Of a DNA stretch of 64,000 nt, positions 17,477 through 30,536 are shown in pieces. Origin of the DNA: Candidatus Accumulibacter similis (GTDB taxonomy: Bacteria > Pseudomonadota > Gammaproteobacteria > Burkholderiales > Rhodocyclaceae). A program made the position numbers and the translations under genes. Position 1 is the first letter of the stretch, and each line of letters begins with the position of its first letter. The notes below the pieces were generated by a model. It had not been told where the DNA came from. It saw only the letters and a program-made list of their open reading frames with translations, and ran no database searches. The DNA lies in assembly GCA_013347225.1 (NCBI GenBank), contig CP054595.1, positions 806,001-870,000 on the forward strand, read 5' to 3'.

Positions 17477-17944
17477 TCAGTCACTCATTCTGTTGCGGGT
17501 CAATGTCGGTAGCTTGAAAAGGGGTTCAAGCACTTTCTGTAAATCATAACACTTCGTTTTGTTTTGGATATCCCACAGGAAGTCGCCAGCCCCTTGAACC
17601 CGCAGATGTACCAAAAACTGGACATTAACCTGTTCGAGACGAAGCTCCCCTGGAGGCAGCAGGAATTCCTTCCCAGAATACTGCTCCTGGATGTGCAGTG
17701 CGAGATCGATTTTCGCCTGACCTAATGCCTCTTCCAGCATAAATTCGTCTGTGAGGGCAATCGGTGATTCTGCAAACGTTTTCTGGTCAAACTTGATTTC
17801 GGTGAAAGCTCGTCCAGGGTGCGGCTCAGGAAAAATGCAAAAAGACTCTCCCTTATAGTATCCACCGGCGTTCTGAAATGCAGTTGTGATCACGACTGCA
17901 GATGGACCGAATGGGGTGATTTGAGCCCTGTAAAACCTGTGCAT
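17477..17944 (-). CDS. Unrecognised protein, second gene of a two-gene unit
   Basis: 155 residues starting MHRFYRAQITPFGPSAVV. It reads as a compact alpha/beta protein (GGYYKGESFCIFPEPHPG, EFMLEEALGQAKIDLALHI, FLVHLRVQGAGDFLWDI) with no motif I know, no signal peptide and no membrane segment. It begins two bases after the stop of the larger gene on the same strand and is surely co-transcribed with it. Lower GC than the neighbouring genes suggests recent arrival. Its position beside the restriction and CBASS genes makes a defence role possible, but nothing in the sequence shows one. Confidence 0.6.
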   Translation of the reverse strand: MHRFYRAQITPFGPSAVVITTAFQNAGGYYKGESFCIFPEPHPGRAFTEIKFDQKTFAESPIALTDEFMLEEALGQAKIDLALHIQEQYSGKEFLLPPGELRLEQVNVQFLVHLRVQGAGDFLWDIQNKTKCYDLQKVLEPLFKLPTLTRNRMSD

Positions 17945-17946
17945 AG

Positions 17947-19113
17947 CTACTCTCCTTGGCGATTATTGACCTTAACAACGCGTGTCGTTTGTCTTGACGT
18001 CATTACAACTTCTTGCATTGCCGCAGCATCCTTGGCCTGTTGTGTAATAAGATTTTGTTGGGCTTCGAGCTGTTCCCTTAAAAGGGTTTCAACGCGTTTT
18101 TGCTGCTCCGAGTTTTCCCGGTCAATGCTCCTTGCAACGTCCACTTCCCACCAGGTGGCAGCGATGGTAACGAATACCGATGCGATCACTGCCCATTTTG
18201 TCCACTGCAGACTACGAGCAGCTTGACCTGCAGACTCCTTTGCCGATTGCTGGTCTTCACCAATTTTCTTGAACCACGCTGGTAATACATCTTGAACCAT
18301 TGTTTGGTTAAGCCCGGCAACTACGACGACAAGGGCGTCCATCTTTTCCGCCACCTGGCGAGAGTTTTCCACGCTCTCAAGCGTGGCTCGACCCATTGGG
18401 GTTTCTTCGAACCGAGGAGCCATCATGATTTTCGGCGCGTCATAGGTTCTGCGAAACTCGACCGGCGCCGCTACATTTGCGGCATTTAGGCCGCGCATTA
18501 CTTTGCCTACCGTGTCAATGTCGGCCAGAGACTTTCGCCACGACTCTTCCGGCAACGTTGCCGCTCGCAGCGCGGCTTGAATTGAGTCCGTGCCTGCTAA
18601 CGTCTTACGAATATCCGCAATACCTGCCATCTGCTCTTGAAGCTTTTCGAGCGCCCCCTTCCCTAAAAAGGAATAGCTGGATTCGATTGACTTCCTCATT
18701 TCTCCGAGCATCTTCTCGTGACGCTCAGTCATTATCTTTTTCTCTTCCTTAATGACAGCCCCGAGCTCTTCGAGCCCAGACCCATCTGGCAAATTCCGCC
18801 ACCCGCCTTGCTTCGCGATTGCTGGCACGAGTGCTTGATAGTCAGAGTCCGTCAGCCCATTCAGATCGTCATCAAGAAGGGGGCTGCTGTCTCGCTTGTC
18901 TTCTACTCTGCTACAGAGTCGTTGGACGGAAACGCGCGCAGATTCAATGGGGTCATCCTGATCCAGATATTTCCAGTCGCTACTGTGGGGGTGGCGTACG
19001 AAGAGCGTCCCAACCGAAGTCGCAATTGGTGCCTTTGCCGGTAGTAACGCGTCTAGATTTAACGTCTTCGGCTTCCCCTCGCCGCTGTCGGCGGCTCGAT
19101 CCTCTTCGCTCAT
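17947..19113 (-). CDS. Unrecognised coiled-coil, single-span membrane protein
   Basis: 388 residues. The N-terminal 120 are soluble and acidic (DRAADSGEGKPKTLNLDALL). A long helical part follows (KEEKKIMTERHEKMLGEM; LEKLQEQMAGIADIRKTL), then a single membrane segment near residues 305-322 (KWAVIASVFVTIAATWW), and a C-terminal coiled coil (NSEQQKRVETLLREQLEAQQ) ending in a short basic tail. This is the layout of a membrane-anchored sensor or effector, but no family is recognised. It is divergent from the WYL regulator (start 19248) and just upstream of a small partner gene. Confidence 0.6.
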   Translation of the reverse strand: MSEEDRAADSGEGKPKTLNLDALLPAKAPIATSVGTLFVRHPHSSDWKYLDQDDPIESARVSVQRLCSRVEDKRDSSPLLDDDLNGLTDSDYQALVPAIAKQGGWRNLPDGSGLEELGAVIKEEKKIMTERHEKMLGEMRKSIESSYSFLGKGALEKLQEQMAGIADIRKTLAGTDSIQAALRAATLPEESWRKSLADIDTVGKVMRGLNAANVAAPVEFRRTYDAPKIMMAPRFEETPMGRATLESVENSRQVAEKMDALVVVVAGLNQTMVQDVLPAWFKKIGEDQQSAKESAGQAARSLQWTKWAVIASVFVTIAATWWEVDVARSIDRENSEQQKRVETLLREQLEAQQNLITQQAKDAAAMQEVVMTSRQTTRVVKVNNRQGE

Positions 19114-19247
19114 GTTGTTGCCCCCTTGCCAATTTTCAGCTCGTGACGCATGATATCATCAGTTTGATGACATAAACAGCCTAGCAATGGACACACATTG
19201 AACCAATCACAGCCTTTTAGTCGCCCGTCTTGGATGAGGAGCCTTCG

Positions 19248-20153
19248 GTGACTCAACCCCAACGTGTCGAGAGCCTGAGCCACGCCCAGCGCGAGCGGCT
19301 GGCCTACATCGACTTCCGGCTCTACTTCTTCGGTGAGATCGGTCGACCAGACCTGATCGACCGATTCGGCGTGGCACCGGCAGGGGCGACGCGCGACTTG
19401 GCTCTGTACCGGGAAATCGCGCCGCAGAACATCATCTTTGATGGCAGCAACAAGATCTACCGCATCGGGCAGGCGTTCTCCCCCCTATTCGACCACGCAT
19501 CGCAGCGCGTGCTGTCGGCGCTGGCTCTGGGCTTCGGTAATGGAGAGAACGGCGCAATGCAGCCACTGCTTCCGTGCGAGTCGCCTACCGCCCTGAGCAA
19601 TCCCAGCATGGATGTGTTGGCTCCGATCTGCCGGGCCATCCACGCCAAGCGGCCCGTCGCCATCCGCTACCACTCGATGAGCAGCGGTGAATCCGAACGG
19701 GTCATCGTACCCTTCGCGCTGGTGGATACCGGCCTGCGCTGGCATGTCCGGGCCTTTGATCGCAAGAGCGGCGAGTTCCGCGATTTCGTCGTCACGCGCA
19801 TCGAGGCCCCGACCCTGCTCGACGAGGAGCCACAGGCCAACGAACGGCCGGACAACGACATCCAGTGGACGCGCATCGTCGAGCTCGACTTCGTGCCGCA
19901 TCCGCGCCTTGAGCGCCCCGAGATCATCAAGATGGACTACGGGATGCAGGATGGTGCGATCCGGATGCGCGTGCGCGCGGCGGTCGCGGGCTACATGCTG
20001 CTGCGCTGGAGCGTGGACTGCTCGCCCGATCACCGCCTCAAAGACGAACAGTACCGCCTATGGCTCAACGATCCTCTGGCGCTGTACGGCGTCGAGAACG
20101 CCAAGCTCGCGCCTGGGTATCAATCTCCGGCAGCGAAGGCATCACGCAAATAA
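19248..20153 (+). CDS. WYL-domain transcriptional regulator (CapW/BrxR type)
   Basis: 301 residues from a GTG at 19248, which has GAGGAG seven bases upstream; a TTG at 19230 is the only longer start. Order: N-terminal winged helix ([36 protein letters not shown]), a WYL domain ([44 protein letters not shown]) and a C-terminal dimerisation part ([11 protein letters not shown]). CapW/BrxR proteins are dimeric repressors of CBASS, BREX and other defence operons and are thought to release DNA on binding a ligand. It sits 11 bp before hsdM and also faces the divergent 17947-19113 gene, so it may control both. Confidence 0.85.
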   Translation: MTQPQRVESLSHAQRERLAYIDFRLYFFGEIGRPDLIDRFGVAPAGATRDLALYREIAPQNIIFDGSNKIYRIGQAFSPLFDHASQRVLSALALGFGNGENGAMQPLLPCESPTALSNPSMDVLAPICRAIHAKRPVAIRYHSMSSGESERVIVPFALVDTGLRWHVRAFDRKSGEFRDFVVTRIEAPTLLDEEPQANERPDNDIQWTRIVELDFVPHPRLERPEIIKMDYGMQDGAIRMRVRAAVAGYMLLRWSVDCSPDHRLKDEQYRLWLNDPLALYGVENAKLAPGYQSPAAKASRK

Positions 20154-20549
20154 GAAGGAGCACGATGGCACAGAACGACACCAGCAAGAACGGCAACGGA
20201 GGCAACCTCGGCTTCGAGGCTGATCTTTTCAAGGCCGCCGACAAGCTGCGCGGCAACATGGAACCAAGCGACTACAAGCACGTCGCGCTCGGGCTCATCT
20301 TCCTGAAGTACATCTCCGACGCCTTCGAGGCCAAGCACAAGGCACTGCTGGCCGAAGATGCGCAGGCCGCCGAAGACAAGGACGAATACCTCGCGGACAA
20401 CGTGTTCTGGGTGCCGAAGGAGGCGCGCTGGTCGCACCTGCGGGCCAACGCCAAGCTGCCCACCATCGGCACCTTGATCGATGACGCGATGCGCGCCATC
20501 GAAAAGCACAACGAGTCGCTCAAGGGCGTACTGCCCAAGGACTACGCCC

Positions 20550-20581
<32 letters not shown>

Positions 20582-20613
20582 CTGATCGACCTGATCTCCG
20601 GCATTGCGCTGAA

Positions 20614-20661
<48 letters not shown>

Positions 20662-20956
20662 TTTCTTGGGCCAGTTCGCTGGCGCTGAAGGCAGGCGCGG
20701 CGGTGAATTCTACACCCCGCGCTCGGTGGTGCGTGTGCTGGTCGAAATGCTCGAACCGTACTCCGGCCGCGTCTATGACCCGTGCTGTGGCTCCGGCGGG
20801 ATGTTCGTGCAGTCGGAAAGGTTCGTGCAGGAGCACGGAGGCCGCATTGGCGACATCGCGATCTACGGGCAGGAGTCGAACTACACCACATGGCGGCTGG
20901 CCAAGATGAATCTGGCCGTGAGGGGCATCGACTCCGACATCCGCTGGAACAACGAG

Positions 20957-20994
<38 letters not shown>

Positions 20995-21493
20995 TGACTA
21001 CATCCTCGCCAATCCTCCATTCAATATTTCCGACTGGGGTGGCGACCGCCTGCGTGAAGACGTGCGCTGGAAGTTCGGCGCGCCGCCCGTGGGTAACGCC
21101 AACTACGCGTGGCTCCAGCACATCTATCACCACCTCGCGCCCAACGGCACGGCGGGCGTAGTGCTGGCCAACGGCTCGATGTCTGCCTCACAGTCTGGCG
21201 AGGGTGACATTCGCCGAGAGATGGTCGAAAAGGATGTGGTGGATTGCATGGTCGCCCTGCCAGGACAGCTCTTCTATTCGACCCAAATTCCAGCGTGCTT
21301 GTGGTTCTTGGCTCGAAACAAGAACCCTGGGACCGGATGGCGTGACCGTCGAGGTGAAGTGCTGTTTATTGATGCACGCAAGCTCGGTGGCTTGGTCGAC
21401 CGGACGCGGCGCGAGTTATCCGAAGAAGACATTCTGCGCATCGCCAATACGTATCACGCGTGGCGCGGTGGGCCTGCAGCAGGCAGCTATGAA

Positions 21494-21501
21494 GACATTT
21501 C
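21494..21501. repeat. 8-bp target duplication, left (IS1595 in hsdM)
   Basis: GACATTTC, part of the hsdM codons for Asp-Ile-Ser, repeated exactly at 23186-23193. Confidence 0.9.
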
Positions 21502-21632
21502 CGGCATTATGGAGCAACCACCCCAAGCCTCAGCCGGACGCGGCGCCGACGATGATTTTTTTGTCGGGCGCACTCTGTGAGCCCGGCGAGCCCTACACTC
21601 ATCCTCATGACCCACCCCCATGAGCCAGTGCG

Positions 21633-22661
21633 ATGAGTTTACATTTCCTGCTGAAAGCCGAAGCCCGTAGCCTGTCCGTGGTCCAGGTGCTGGCCATGAG
21701 TGACGATGAAGCCCTGGCCCTGTTCCGCCAGTTGCGCTGGGGCGAAGGGGAGCAAGTGGTCTGCCCGCACTGCGGCATGGCGCACCGGCACTACTTCCGC
21801 CCGACCCGCAAGATCTGGCGCTGTGCGGGCTGCCAGGATGATTTCTCGGTCACGTCCGGAACGATCTTCGCCTTCCACAAGCTGCCCCTGCGGCTGTACC
21901 TCGCGGCGGCGATCCTGTTCACCAACGCCGCTAAGGGCATTTCTGCCCTGCAGCTCGGACGCGACCTGGGCGTATCGCACAAGACGGCCTACGTTCTCCT
22001 GCACAAGATTCGCGAGAGCCTGCTGGTGGGCCGGGACGAATGCGCCCTGTCGGGTGCGGTTCATGTGGACGGGGCGTACGTGGGCGGGCAGGTCCGGCCG
22101 AAGAACAAGAAGGAAGACCGGGTAGACCGCCGCCTGGCGGAGAATCAAGACCCGGACAAGCGCTGCATCCTGGTGATGCGTCAGGCGCACAGCGAGGCGG
22201 AAGTGGCGGCCGGCCATGTCGGCGCCAAGAAGACGCTGACCTTCATCGTCAAGAAGGAAAACCAGACCGACATCGGAAAACTGGCGCCGGCCTACATCGC
22301 CAAGGGTTCCGTGATCTGTGCCGACGAATCGGACGCCTATGACCTGCTGCATGCCCGATACGCGGTCCGCCGGGTGAACCACAGTCAGGAATTCCGAGCC
22401 GACGATGGTACGACCAACAACCTGGCAGAATCGTACGTCTCGCGCTTCCGCCGTTTCCACATCGGCCAGATCCACAAGGCGGCGCCGAAGTATCTCGACA
22501 ACTACGCCAACGAGATGGCCTACCGCGAAGACACCCGGCGCTGGAGCAACGCCGACATCTTCCGCGATATCGTCGGCAAGTGCGCCCGGGCCTTGGTGAG
22601 CCGGGACTGGTGCGGATACTGGCAGGGCAACCACCGGCAGGGGGAAAGCCTGGCGGTGTGA
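21633..22661 (+). CDS. IS1595-family transposase (ISXO2-like DDE)
   Basis: 342 residues, apparently complete. An N-terminal helical part is followed by a zinc ribbon (CPHCGMAHR ... WRCAGC), an HTH-like segment (GISALQLGRDLGVSHKTAYV), and the ISXO2/DDE core with Asp in VHVDGAYVGG, Asp in VICADESDAY and the TNNLAESYVSRFRR block containing the Glu. These enzymes move DNA by cut-and-paste or copy routes and make 8-bp duplications, as seen here. Confidence 0.92.
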   Translation: MSLHFLLKAEARSLSVVQVLAMSDDEALALFRQLRWGEGEQVVCPHCGMAHRHYFRPTRKIWRCAGCQDDFSVTSGTIFAFHKLPLRLYLAAAILFTNAAKGISALQLGRDLGVSHKTAYVLLHKIRESLLVGRDECALSGAVHVDGAYVGGQVRPKNKKEDRVDRRLAENQDPDKRCILVMRQAHSEAEVAAGHVGAKKTLTFIVKKENQTDIGKLAPAYIAKGSVICADESDAYDLLHARYAVRRVNHSQEFRADDGTTNNLAESYVSRFRRFHIGQIHKAAPKYLDNYANEMAYREDTRRWSNADIFRDIVGKCARALVSRDWCGYWQGNHRQGESLAV

Positions 22662-22666
22662 AGCGG

Positions 22667-23101
22667 TCAGGCGACGGCCCAGGTGGCACCGTGCCCGTCA
22701 CGGCCGGCAAGGACCAGGGTTCCGGTACGCTCCAGGCGACGCACCACGCCAATGGCGTTCTTCCGCATCTGCTCGATCATGACGGTGGTCGCTTCCAGTC
22801 CCCGGCGGGCCGTCAGCGCTTCGCCGATCTGGCGGCTGCTCAGCGCCCCACCTTGAGCCTCGTGGAAGATGTCGAGAACCATGCGCTGGCATTCACCCGG
22901 CCGGAAGAAGCGGTTTCGCACCCGATGGGCCTTGGCCCGGATCGTCCGCAGGTCGATTTTCGGGGAAAACAGCTTGAGGGTCGCGTCGAGGTGGGCCAGA
23001 TCGTCCGCCAGACGTCCCATTTCCTTCCGGTGATGCTCGATCAGCCCCGCCAGTTCCGCGCGCTTGGTGATCAGGGCCGCAACGACGTGGCTCTCTGCCA
23101 T
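22667..23101 (-). CDS. Accessory (passenger) protein of the IS1595 element
   Basis: 144 residues, convergent with the transposase and five bases from its stop. It begins with a coiled coil (RAELAGLIEHHRKEMGRLADDL) and ends with a winged-helix-like part (LDIFHEAQGGALSSRQIGEAL, KNAIGVVRRLERTGTLVLAG). Its conservation in the decayed copy at 1474-1820 shows it is a regular part of this IS. A regulatory role in transposition is possible; no function is established that I know of. Confidence 0.75.
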   Translation of the reverse strand: MAESHVVAALITKRAELAGLIEHHRKEMGRLADDLAHLDATLKLFSPKIDLRTIRAKAHRVRNRFFRPGECQRMVLDIFHEAQGGALSSRQIGEALTARRGLEATTVMIEQMRKNAIGVVRRLERTGTLVLAGRDGHGATWAVA

Positions 23102-23185
23102 GAGAAATGCTCCCGTTCAGTGAAAACGAGAGGATTCTCGTCGAGCAGGCGGTCGGGTGCCGGGGGTGGTTGCTCCATAATGCCG

Positions 23186-23193
23186 GACATTTC
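23186..23193. repeat. 8-bp target duplication, right (IS1595 in hsdM)
   Basis: GACATTTC, identical to 21494-21501. The hsdM frame resumes at the next base. Confidence 0.9.
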
Positions 23194-23402
23194 CGGCTTC
23201 TGCAAGTCGGCATCGCTAGACGACATTCGCAAGCAAGGACACGTTCTAGCACCGGGGCGCTACGTCGGTGCCGCTGACGGCGCTGAAGACGACGAGCCCC
23301 CTGCGGAAAAGTTGGCGCGCTTGTCAGCACAGCTCCGCGCACTATTTTATGAGAACGCTCAGCTTGAAGGAGCGATCAAGAATGTTCTGACGGAGATCGA
23401 CA

Positions 23403-24635
23403 ATGAGTGCTGACACAGCATTGTTGAGTGATCTCGTCACTTACCTCAATCGCGGGATCGCGCCTAAATACGTTGAGGCTGGTGGCATTCGTGTCTACAA
23501 CCAGAAGTGCGTGCGAGATCAACGAATATCGGAAGGGCCGTCACGTAGAACTCAGGCCAGCCAGCGTGCTACCCAAATAGAAAAGGAGCTGCGGCAGTTC
23601 GATATCCTGGTTAACTCAACTGGCGTTGGCACTCTTGGGCGTGTGGGTCAATTATTCGAAGTGGATGAGACTGCAACCGCCGATAGTCATCTGACCATTG
23701 TGCGACCCGATTCTGAAAAAATCGATCCACTGTTTCTTGGATATGTTCTCAAGGCATATGAGCCGGAGATCGAGAAACTTGGGGAAGGCAGTACAGGACA
23801 GACTGAACTCTCACGAGCGAAGCTTGGCAGCCTCGAGATTAATGTTATCCCCCGTGACGCACAGCAAAGCGCCTCTGCCTTTTTATATTCCATAGACAAA
23901 CGATTAAATATTCTGCGCCGCATCGGCGAGCAACTCGACGAATTCGCCCGAACATTGTTCAAGGAACGGTTTGGTGATGGACTTAACCACGACTGGCCAA
24001 CGGCACAACTCAGCGAGCACATAAGTGTGCAGCGAGGGCTTAGTTACAAGGGCTCCGGACTTTGTGGCCCCGACGACGGTGTGCCCATGCACAACTTGAA
24101 TTCGGTCTACGAAGGTGGCGGGTACAAATATCCCGGAATCAAGTTCTACAAGGGCGAGTTCAAAGAACGCCACGTCTTGAAACCCGGAGACATCATCGTA
24201 GCCAACACAGAGCAAGGGCACGAACACCGCTTGATTGGTTTCCCGGCCAGAGTTCCAGCAATTTTCGGTGATTCTGGAATTTACTCGCAGCACATCTATC
24301 AGGTTAATCCGGTTGACTCAACATTCCTCAGTCGGGAGTTCATCTATTACCTTCTGATGGCAAGTGCTGTTCGAGAACAAGTTATCGGCGCGACAAATGG
24401 ATCAACCGTGAACATGCTTGCCTTGAGCGGTTTGCAAGACTCGACGTTTTCGCTTCCACCGAGGGACTTGGTCGATAAATTCACGGCATCAGTTCACCCA
24501 CTTTGGAAATTGGTCGAGAGAAATGAGAGGGAGTCCCGCGCCCTGATCAGCCTCCGCGATTTCTTGCTTCCCCAATTGATCTCAGGTGATCTGAAGATCC
24601 ATGGTACGAAGGAACTGCTTGGGGTGCGCCCGTGA
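23403..24635 (+). CDS. hsdS: Type I restriction-modification specificity subunit HsdS
   Basis: 410 residues, ATG overlapping the end of hsdM. Two target-recognition halves are visible: TRD1 (about 1-150, TYLNRGIAPKYV, DILVNSTGVGTLGRVGQL), a first conserved helix (NILRRIGEQLDEFARTLFKE), TRD2 (about 190-355, ISVQRGLSYKGSG, VLKPGDIIVANTEQGHEHRL) and a second conserved helix (RNERESRALISLRDFLLPQLISG). HsdS sets the recognition sequence and binds two HsdM subunits through the helices. It appears intact, but its HsdM partner is truncated. Its base composition is lower in GC than hsdR, as usual for TRDs. Confidence 0.92.
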   Translation: MSADTALLSDLVTYLNRGIAPKYVEAGGIRVYNQKCVRDQRISEGPSRRTQASQRATQIEKELRQFDILVNSTGVGTLGRVGQLFEVDETATADSHLTIVRPDSEKIDPLFLGYVLKAYEPEIEKLGEGSTGQTELSRAKLGSLEINVIPRDAQQSASAFLYSIDKRLNILRRIGEQLDEFARTLFKERFGDGLNHDWPTAQLSEHISVQRGLSYKGSGLCGPDDGVPMHNLNSVYEGGGYKYPGIKFYKGEFKERHVLKPGDIIVANTEQGHEHRLIGFPARVPAIFGDSGIYSQHIYQVNPVDSTFLSREFIYYLLMASAVREQVIGATNGSTVNMLALSGLQDSTFSLPPRDLVDKFTASVHPLWKLVERNERESRALISLRDFLLPQLISGDLKIHGTKELLGVRP

Positions 24636-25377
24636 CTATCGACTGGTGCCCCGGCATTCGTGATGCTTGCTTGCATTGGCGTGACGCACCAATGCTGCAG
24701 CAGACCTTTGAGGAGTTAGAACGGGCGCTGGCCGAGAACAACGATGCCTGCATCGACTCCGCAAAGGCCATTGTCGAAGTGGTGTGCCAGATCATTCTTC
24801 AAGAGTTGGACTTACCGTCGAATCCAGTGCGCCCTGCGGAGGCATTGCCGACCTTCGGTGCTTGGATGAGCGCTGCAGTTCGAGCGCTGAAGCTGGGGGA
24901 CGTCAGGCATACCGGATTTCAGAAGCTCGTGTCGCAACACAAGAAGCTCACCGATGCCTTGGGCGAGCTGCGCAATGATGCTGGGATCGCGAGTCACGGG
25001 CGGGAGGGCTTCCTTCAACGCCTGTCGGTTCACCATCACCGCGCGGCGGTGTTGTCAGCCGATGCCATCGTGACGTTCTTGCATCAGGCCTATCTGGAGG
25101 CCGAACTGGATCTGGTGCGGACGCGGGAACCCTACGAGCGCTTTGACCATTTGCATCGGCTCATTGACACACGGGTCTCATTGCGATCTGACGTCGACGA
25201 CGAGGGGAGCCTCAATGTAAATGTGACGCTGCCGTCCGGTGACGTGTTGCCGTTGCGTGTGGAAGCGAGTCGGCTTCTGTATCAACTAGATCGGGAGGCC
25301 TACGTCGAAGCGTTGAACGCTGCGCGCGGGGCACCGGCTCCGGACATGGAGCCCATCGAACAACAAGGAGAACAGTA

Positions 25378-25378
<1 letters not shown>
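24632..25378 (+). CDS. Abi_C-like (abortive infection C-terminal domain) protein within the RM operon
   Basis: 248 residues from a GTG that overlaps the hsdS stop (GTGA). The central part ([74 protein letters not shown]) matches the Abi_C pattern, including the RND...SHG block, followed by an acidic beta-rich tail. Abi_C proteins occur beside restriction and toxin genes and are thought to take part in abortive infection; the chemistry is unknown. Its stop abuts the hsdR start, so it is translated with the restriction subunits and may be an accessory of the RM complex. Confidence 0.7.
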
Positions 25379-28521
<3,143 letters not shown>

Positions 28522-28541
28522 GCTGAGAGAGGCATCTGGTG

Positions 28542-29444
28542 ATGAGAGTCCTAGCAATCGACGGTGGAGGAATTCGGGGTATCTATGCTAGTCACGTTCT
28601 GGAACGGATTCAGAATTCCTTTGGCACCCAGTTCCATCGAGACTTCGATCTCATCGCAGGAACTAGCACGGGTTCAATCATCGCGGCGGCTCTTGCATTC
28701 GAGATTCCAATCTCGGATGTGACAAAGCTCTATCGTGAGCAGGGGCCGTTGATCTTTTGTCCCAGACGTTGGTCTTTCGGGGGCGCGTTCTTGCCGCGGT
28801 ACACAAGCGATCCACTACGTGCAGCACTGAGCGATGTTTTTCAGGATGCGACTTTGTCGGATGCAAAGGCAAGACTAATTATTCCGGCCACGGATATTGG
28901 TAACGGTGGCGTTCACGTCTTCAAATCCGCATATGACGAGAGTTTCGTTCGTGATCGTGACGTGAGGGTCGTTGATGCGGTGGTGGCGTCCTGTAGCGCC
29001 CCCTCTTACTTCGCGCCAGCACGCGTCGGGCCCTACCAATTGAGCGATGGGGGCTTGTGGGCCAACAACCCTTCTCTTGTTGCTGTGACTGAAGCGCTTA
29101 CTCGGCTTGGCGCACAGCGCTCTGAGATCAGATTACTTTCTGTCGGTACGGGAATTGGCAAGAACTATTACCCGATAGGGGGTGCTCAAAAACGGTGGGG
29201 GTTCTTGACCGGATGGGGAATTCCTAAGTTCATCTCTATGCTCTTGAACTTGCAGGCAGCGACCGCCAGTAACGTTACTCAGATGCTACTCGACAAGCAT
29301 CAGACTGTGCGAATCAATTTTGAATCCGATTTGCCCTTGTCATTGGACGACGTAAGCACGCTCGACGATCTCATCACCAAGGCTGATAAAGACTTCACTC
29401 ACAACTCGAAGGCCATCCGGCAGTTGCTTGGAGAAACGCAATGA
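28542..29444 (+). CDS. capV: CBASS effector, CapV-type patatin phospholipase
   Basis: 300 residues. It has the oxyanion loop DGGGIRG at the N-terminus, the serine hydrolase motif GTSTG (GxSxG) near residue 43 and the catalytic Asp in LSDGGLWANNP, the patatin Ser-Asp dyad. CapV enzymes are switched on by the cyclic dinucleotide from the neighbouring CD-NTase and degrade the inner membrane, killing the infected cell. The stop overlaps the CD-NTase start (ATGA). It lies 20 bp after hsdR. The enzyme looks intact, but its activating synthase gene is broken here. Confidence 0.9.
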   Translation: MRVLAIDGGGIRGIYASHVLERIQNSFGTQFHRDFDLIAGTSTGSIIAAALAFEIPISDVTKLYREQGPLIFCPRRWSFGGAFLPRYTSDPLRAALSDVFQDATLSDAKARLIIPATDIGNGGVHVFKSAYDESFVRDRDVRVVDAVVASCSAPSYFAPARVGPYQLSDGGLWANNPSLVAVTEALTRLGAQRSEIRLLSVGTGIGKNYYPIGGAQKRWGFLTGWGIPKFISMLLNLQAATASNVTQMLLDKHQTVRINFESDLPLSLDDVSTLDDLITKADKDFTHNSKAIRQLLGETQ

Positions 29445-30526
29445 AACTGACCGAACATTTCAACACGTTTCTGGCCGACGTTGTCAATCTCAACCAGACA
29501 CGGATCGACACCCTGAAGTCCCGGGTGGATGCCATCGTATCGACCCTTGAGGGGTTCGATGTCTATTCCGACATTCTGATTGACACTATTCCGCAAGGGT
29601 CGTGGGCACACAGAACGATTATCAAACCCACCGGAAGTTCGGGGGCCTTTGATGCTGACGTAGTCGCGTTTGTGGAGCCACACGACGAGTGGACTCCAGC
29701 GGACTACATCGATCATTTGTACGACCAGTTCAAGTCTCACGGAACCTACGCAGATAAGGTTTCGCGGAAAACCCGCTGCGTCACCATTCAATACGCGGGG
29801 GAGTTTTCTATTGACGTGGTGCCGTGCATCCGGCGCTCGGGGTTCTTGGAGACAACTGAGTGGATTCTGAATCGCTCCGACGATGCTGAAGAGCAAACCA
29901 ATCCAGACGGTTTTACGGAGTGGTTTCTTCAGCGAAACACCTACGTCGGCAGCAATCAGTTGATCAAGATCGTCCGGATATTGAAGTACCTTCGTGATGT
30001 GAAATTAACCTTCTCGGCAAAGTCCATCTTGATCACAACATTGGTCGGTGAGCGAATTTCCTGGTTGGATGAGTTTGGAGACGAGTTCTCAGACGTGCCC
30101 AGTTCACTTCGCACAGTCATCAAGCGCCTGAATGCTTATCTCCAAGAGCGACCGGATATGCCGGAAATCGCAAATCCGAGCCTGTCGTCCGAATCGTTCA
30201 CCCGGCACTGGGACCAGGATAAGTACACCAACTTTCGCTCGTGCATCAATCGCTATGCCGAGTGGATTGAAGATGCCTATCTTGAGAAGGATCGCGATGA
30301 AAGCATCGTCAAGTGGCGCAGGGTGTTTGGTGACGATTTTGCCAAATCAGTTACTCTTGCCAAGGCAGTGAGCTTCAGTGAGTCACAGGCTGAAGACGTG
30401 TCACATGTGGCCCCGCCGCCTTGGCCTGTACTTCAGACAGGAAGGATCACGGTTACAGCTACACTGCATTCATCGAAAGCAGGCAATTTTCTCGGAACAT
30501 ATCGGTCCGATGGGCCCGCACTGCCA

Positions 30527-30536
30527 GCCCATACCT
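30527..30536. repeat. 10-bp target duplication, left (IS4 copy 2)
   Basis: GCCCATACCT, identical to 31917-31926; codes Ala-His-Thr of the CD-NTase. Confidence 0.9.

Larger units (their letters stand above)
21502..23185 (+). mobile_element. IS1595-family element inserted in hsdM
   Basis: 1684 bp. The ends are inverted repeats: CGGCATTATGGAGCAACCAC at 21502 and its reverse complement ending at 23185. The exact direct repeat GACATTTC flanks both sides (21494-21501 and 23186-23193), the 8-bp duplication expected for IS1595. It carries a transposase (+) and an accessory gene (-). Clean ends and intact genes suggest a recent insertion. A broken relative lies at 257-1904. Confidence 0.93.

Noticed and set aside
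20060..20164. Upstream extension of hsdM to 20060
   Set aside because: It lies inside the WYL gene; the ATG at 20165 has a strong ribosome binding site and the normal HsdM N-terminus.
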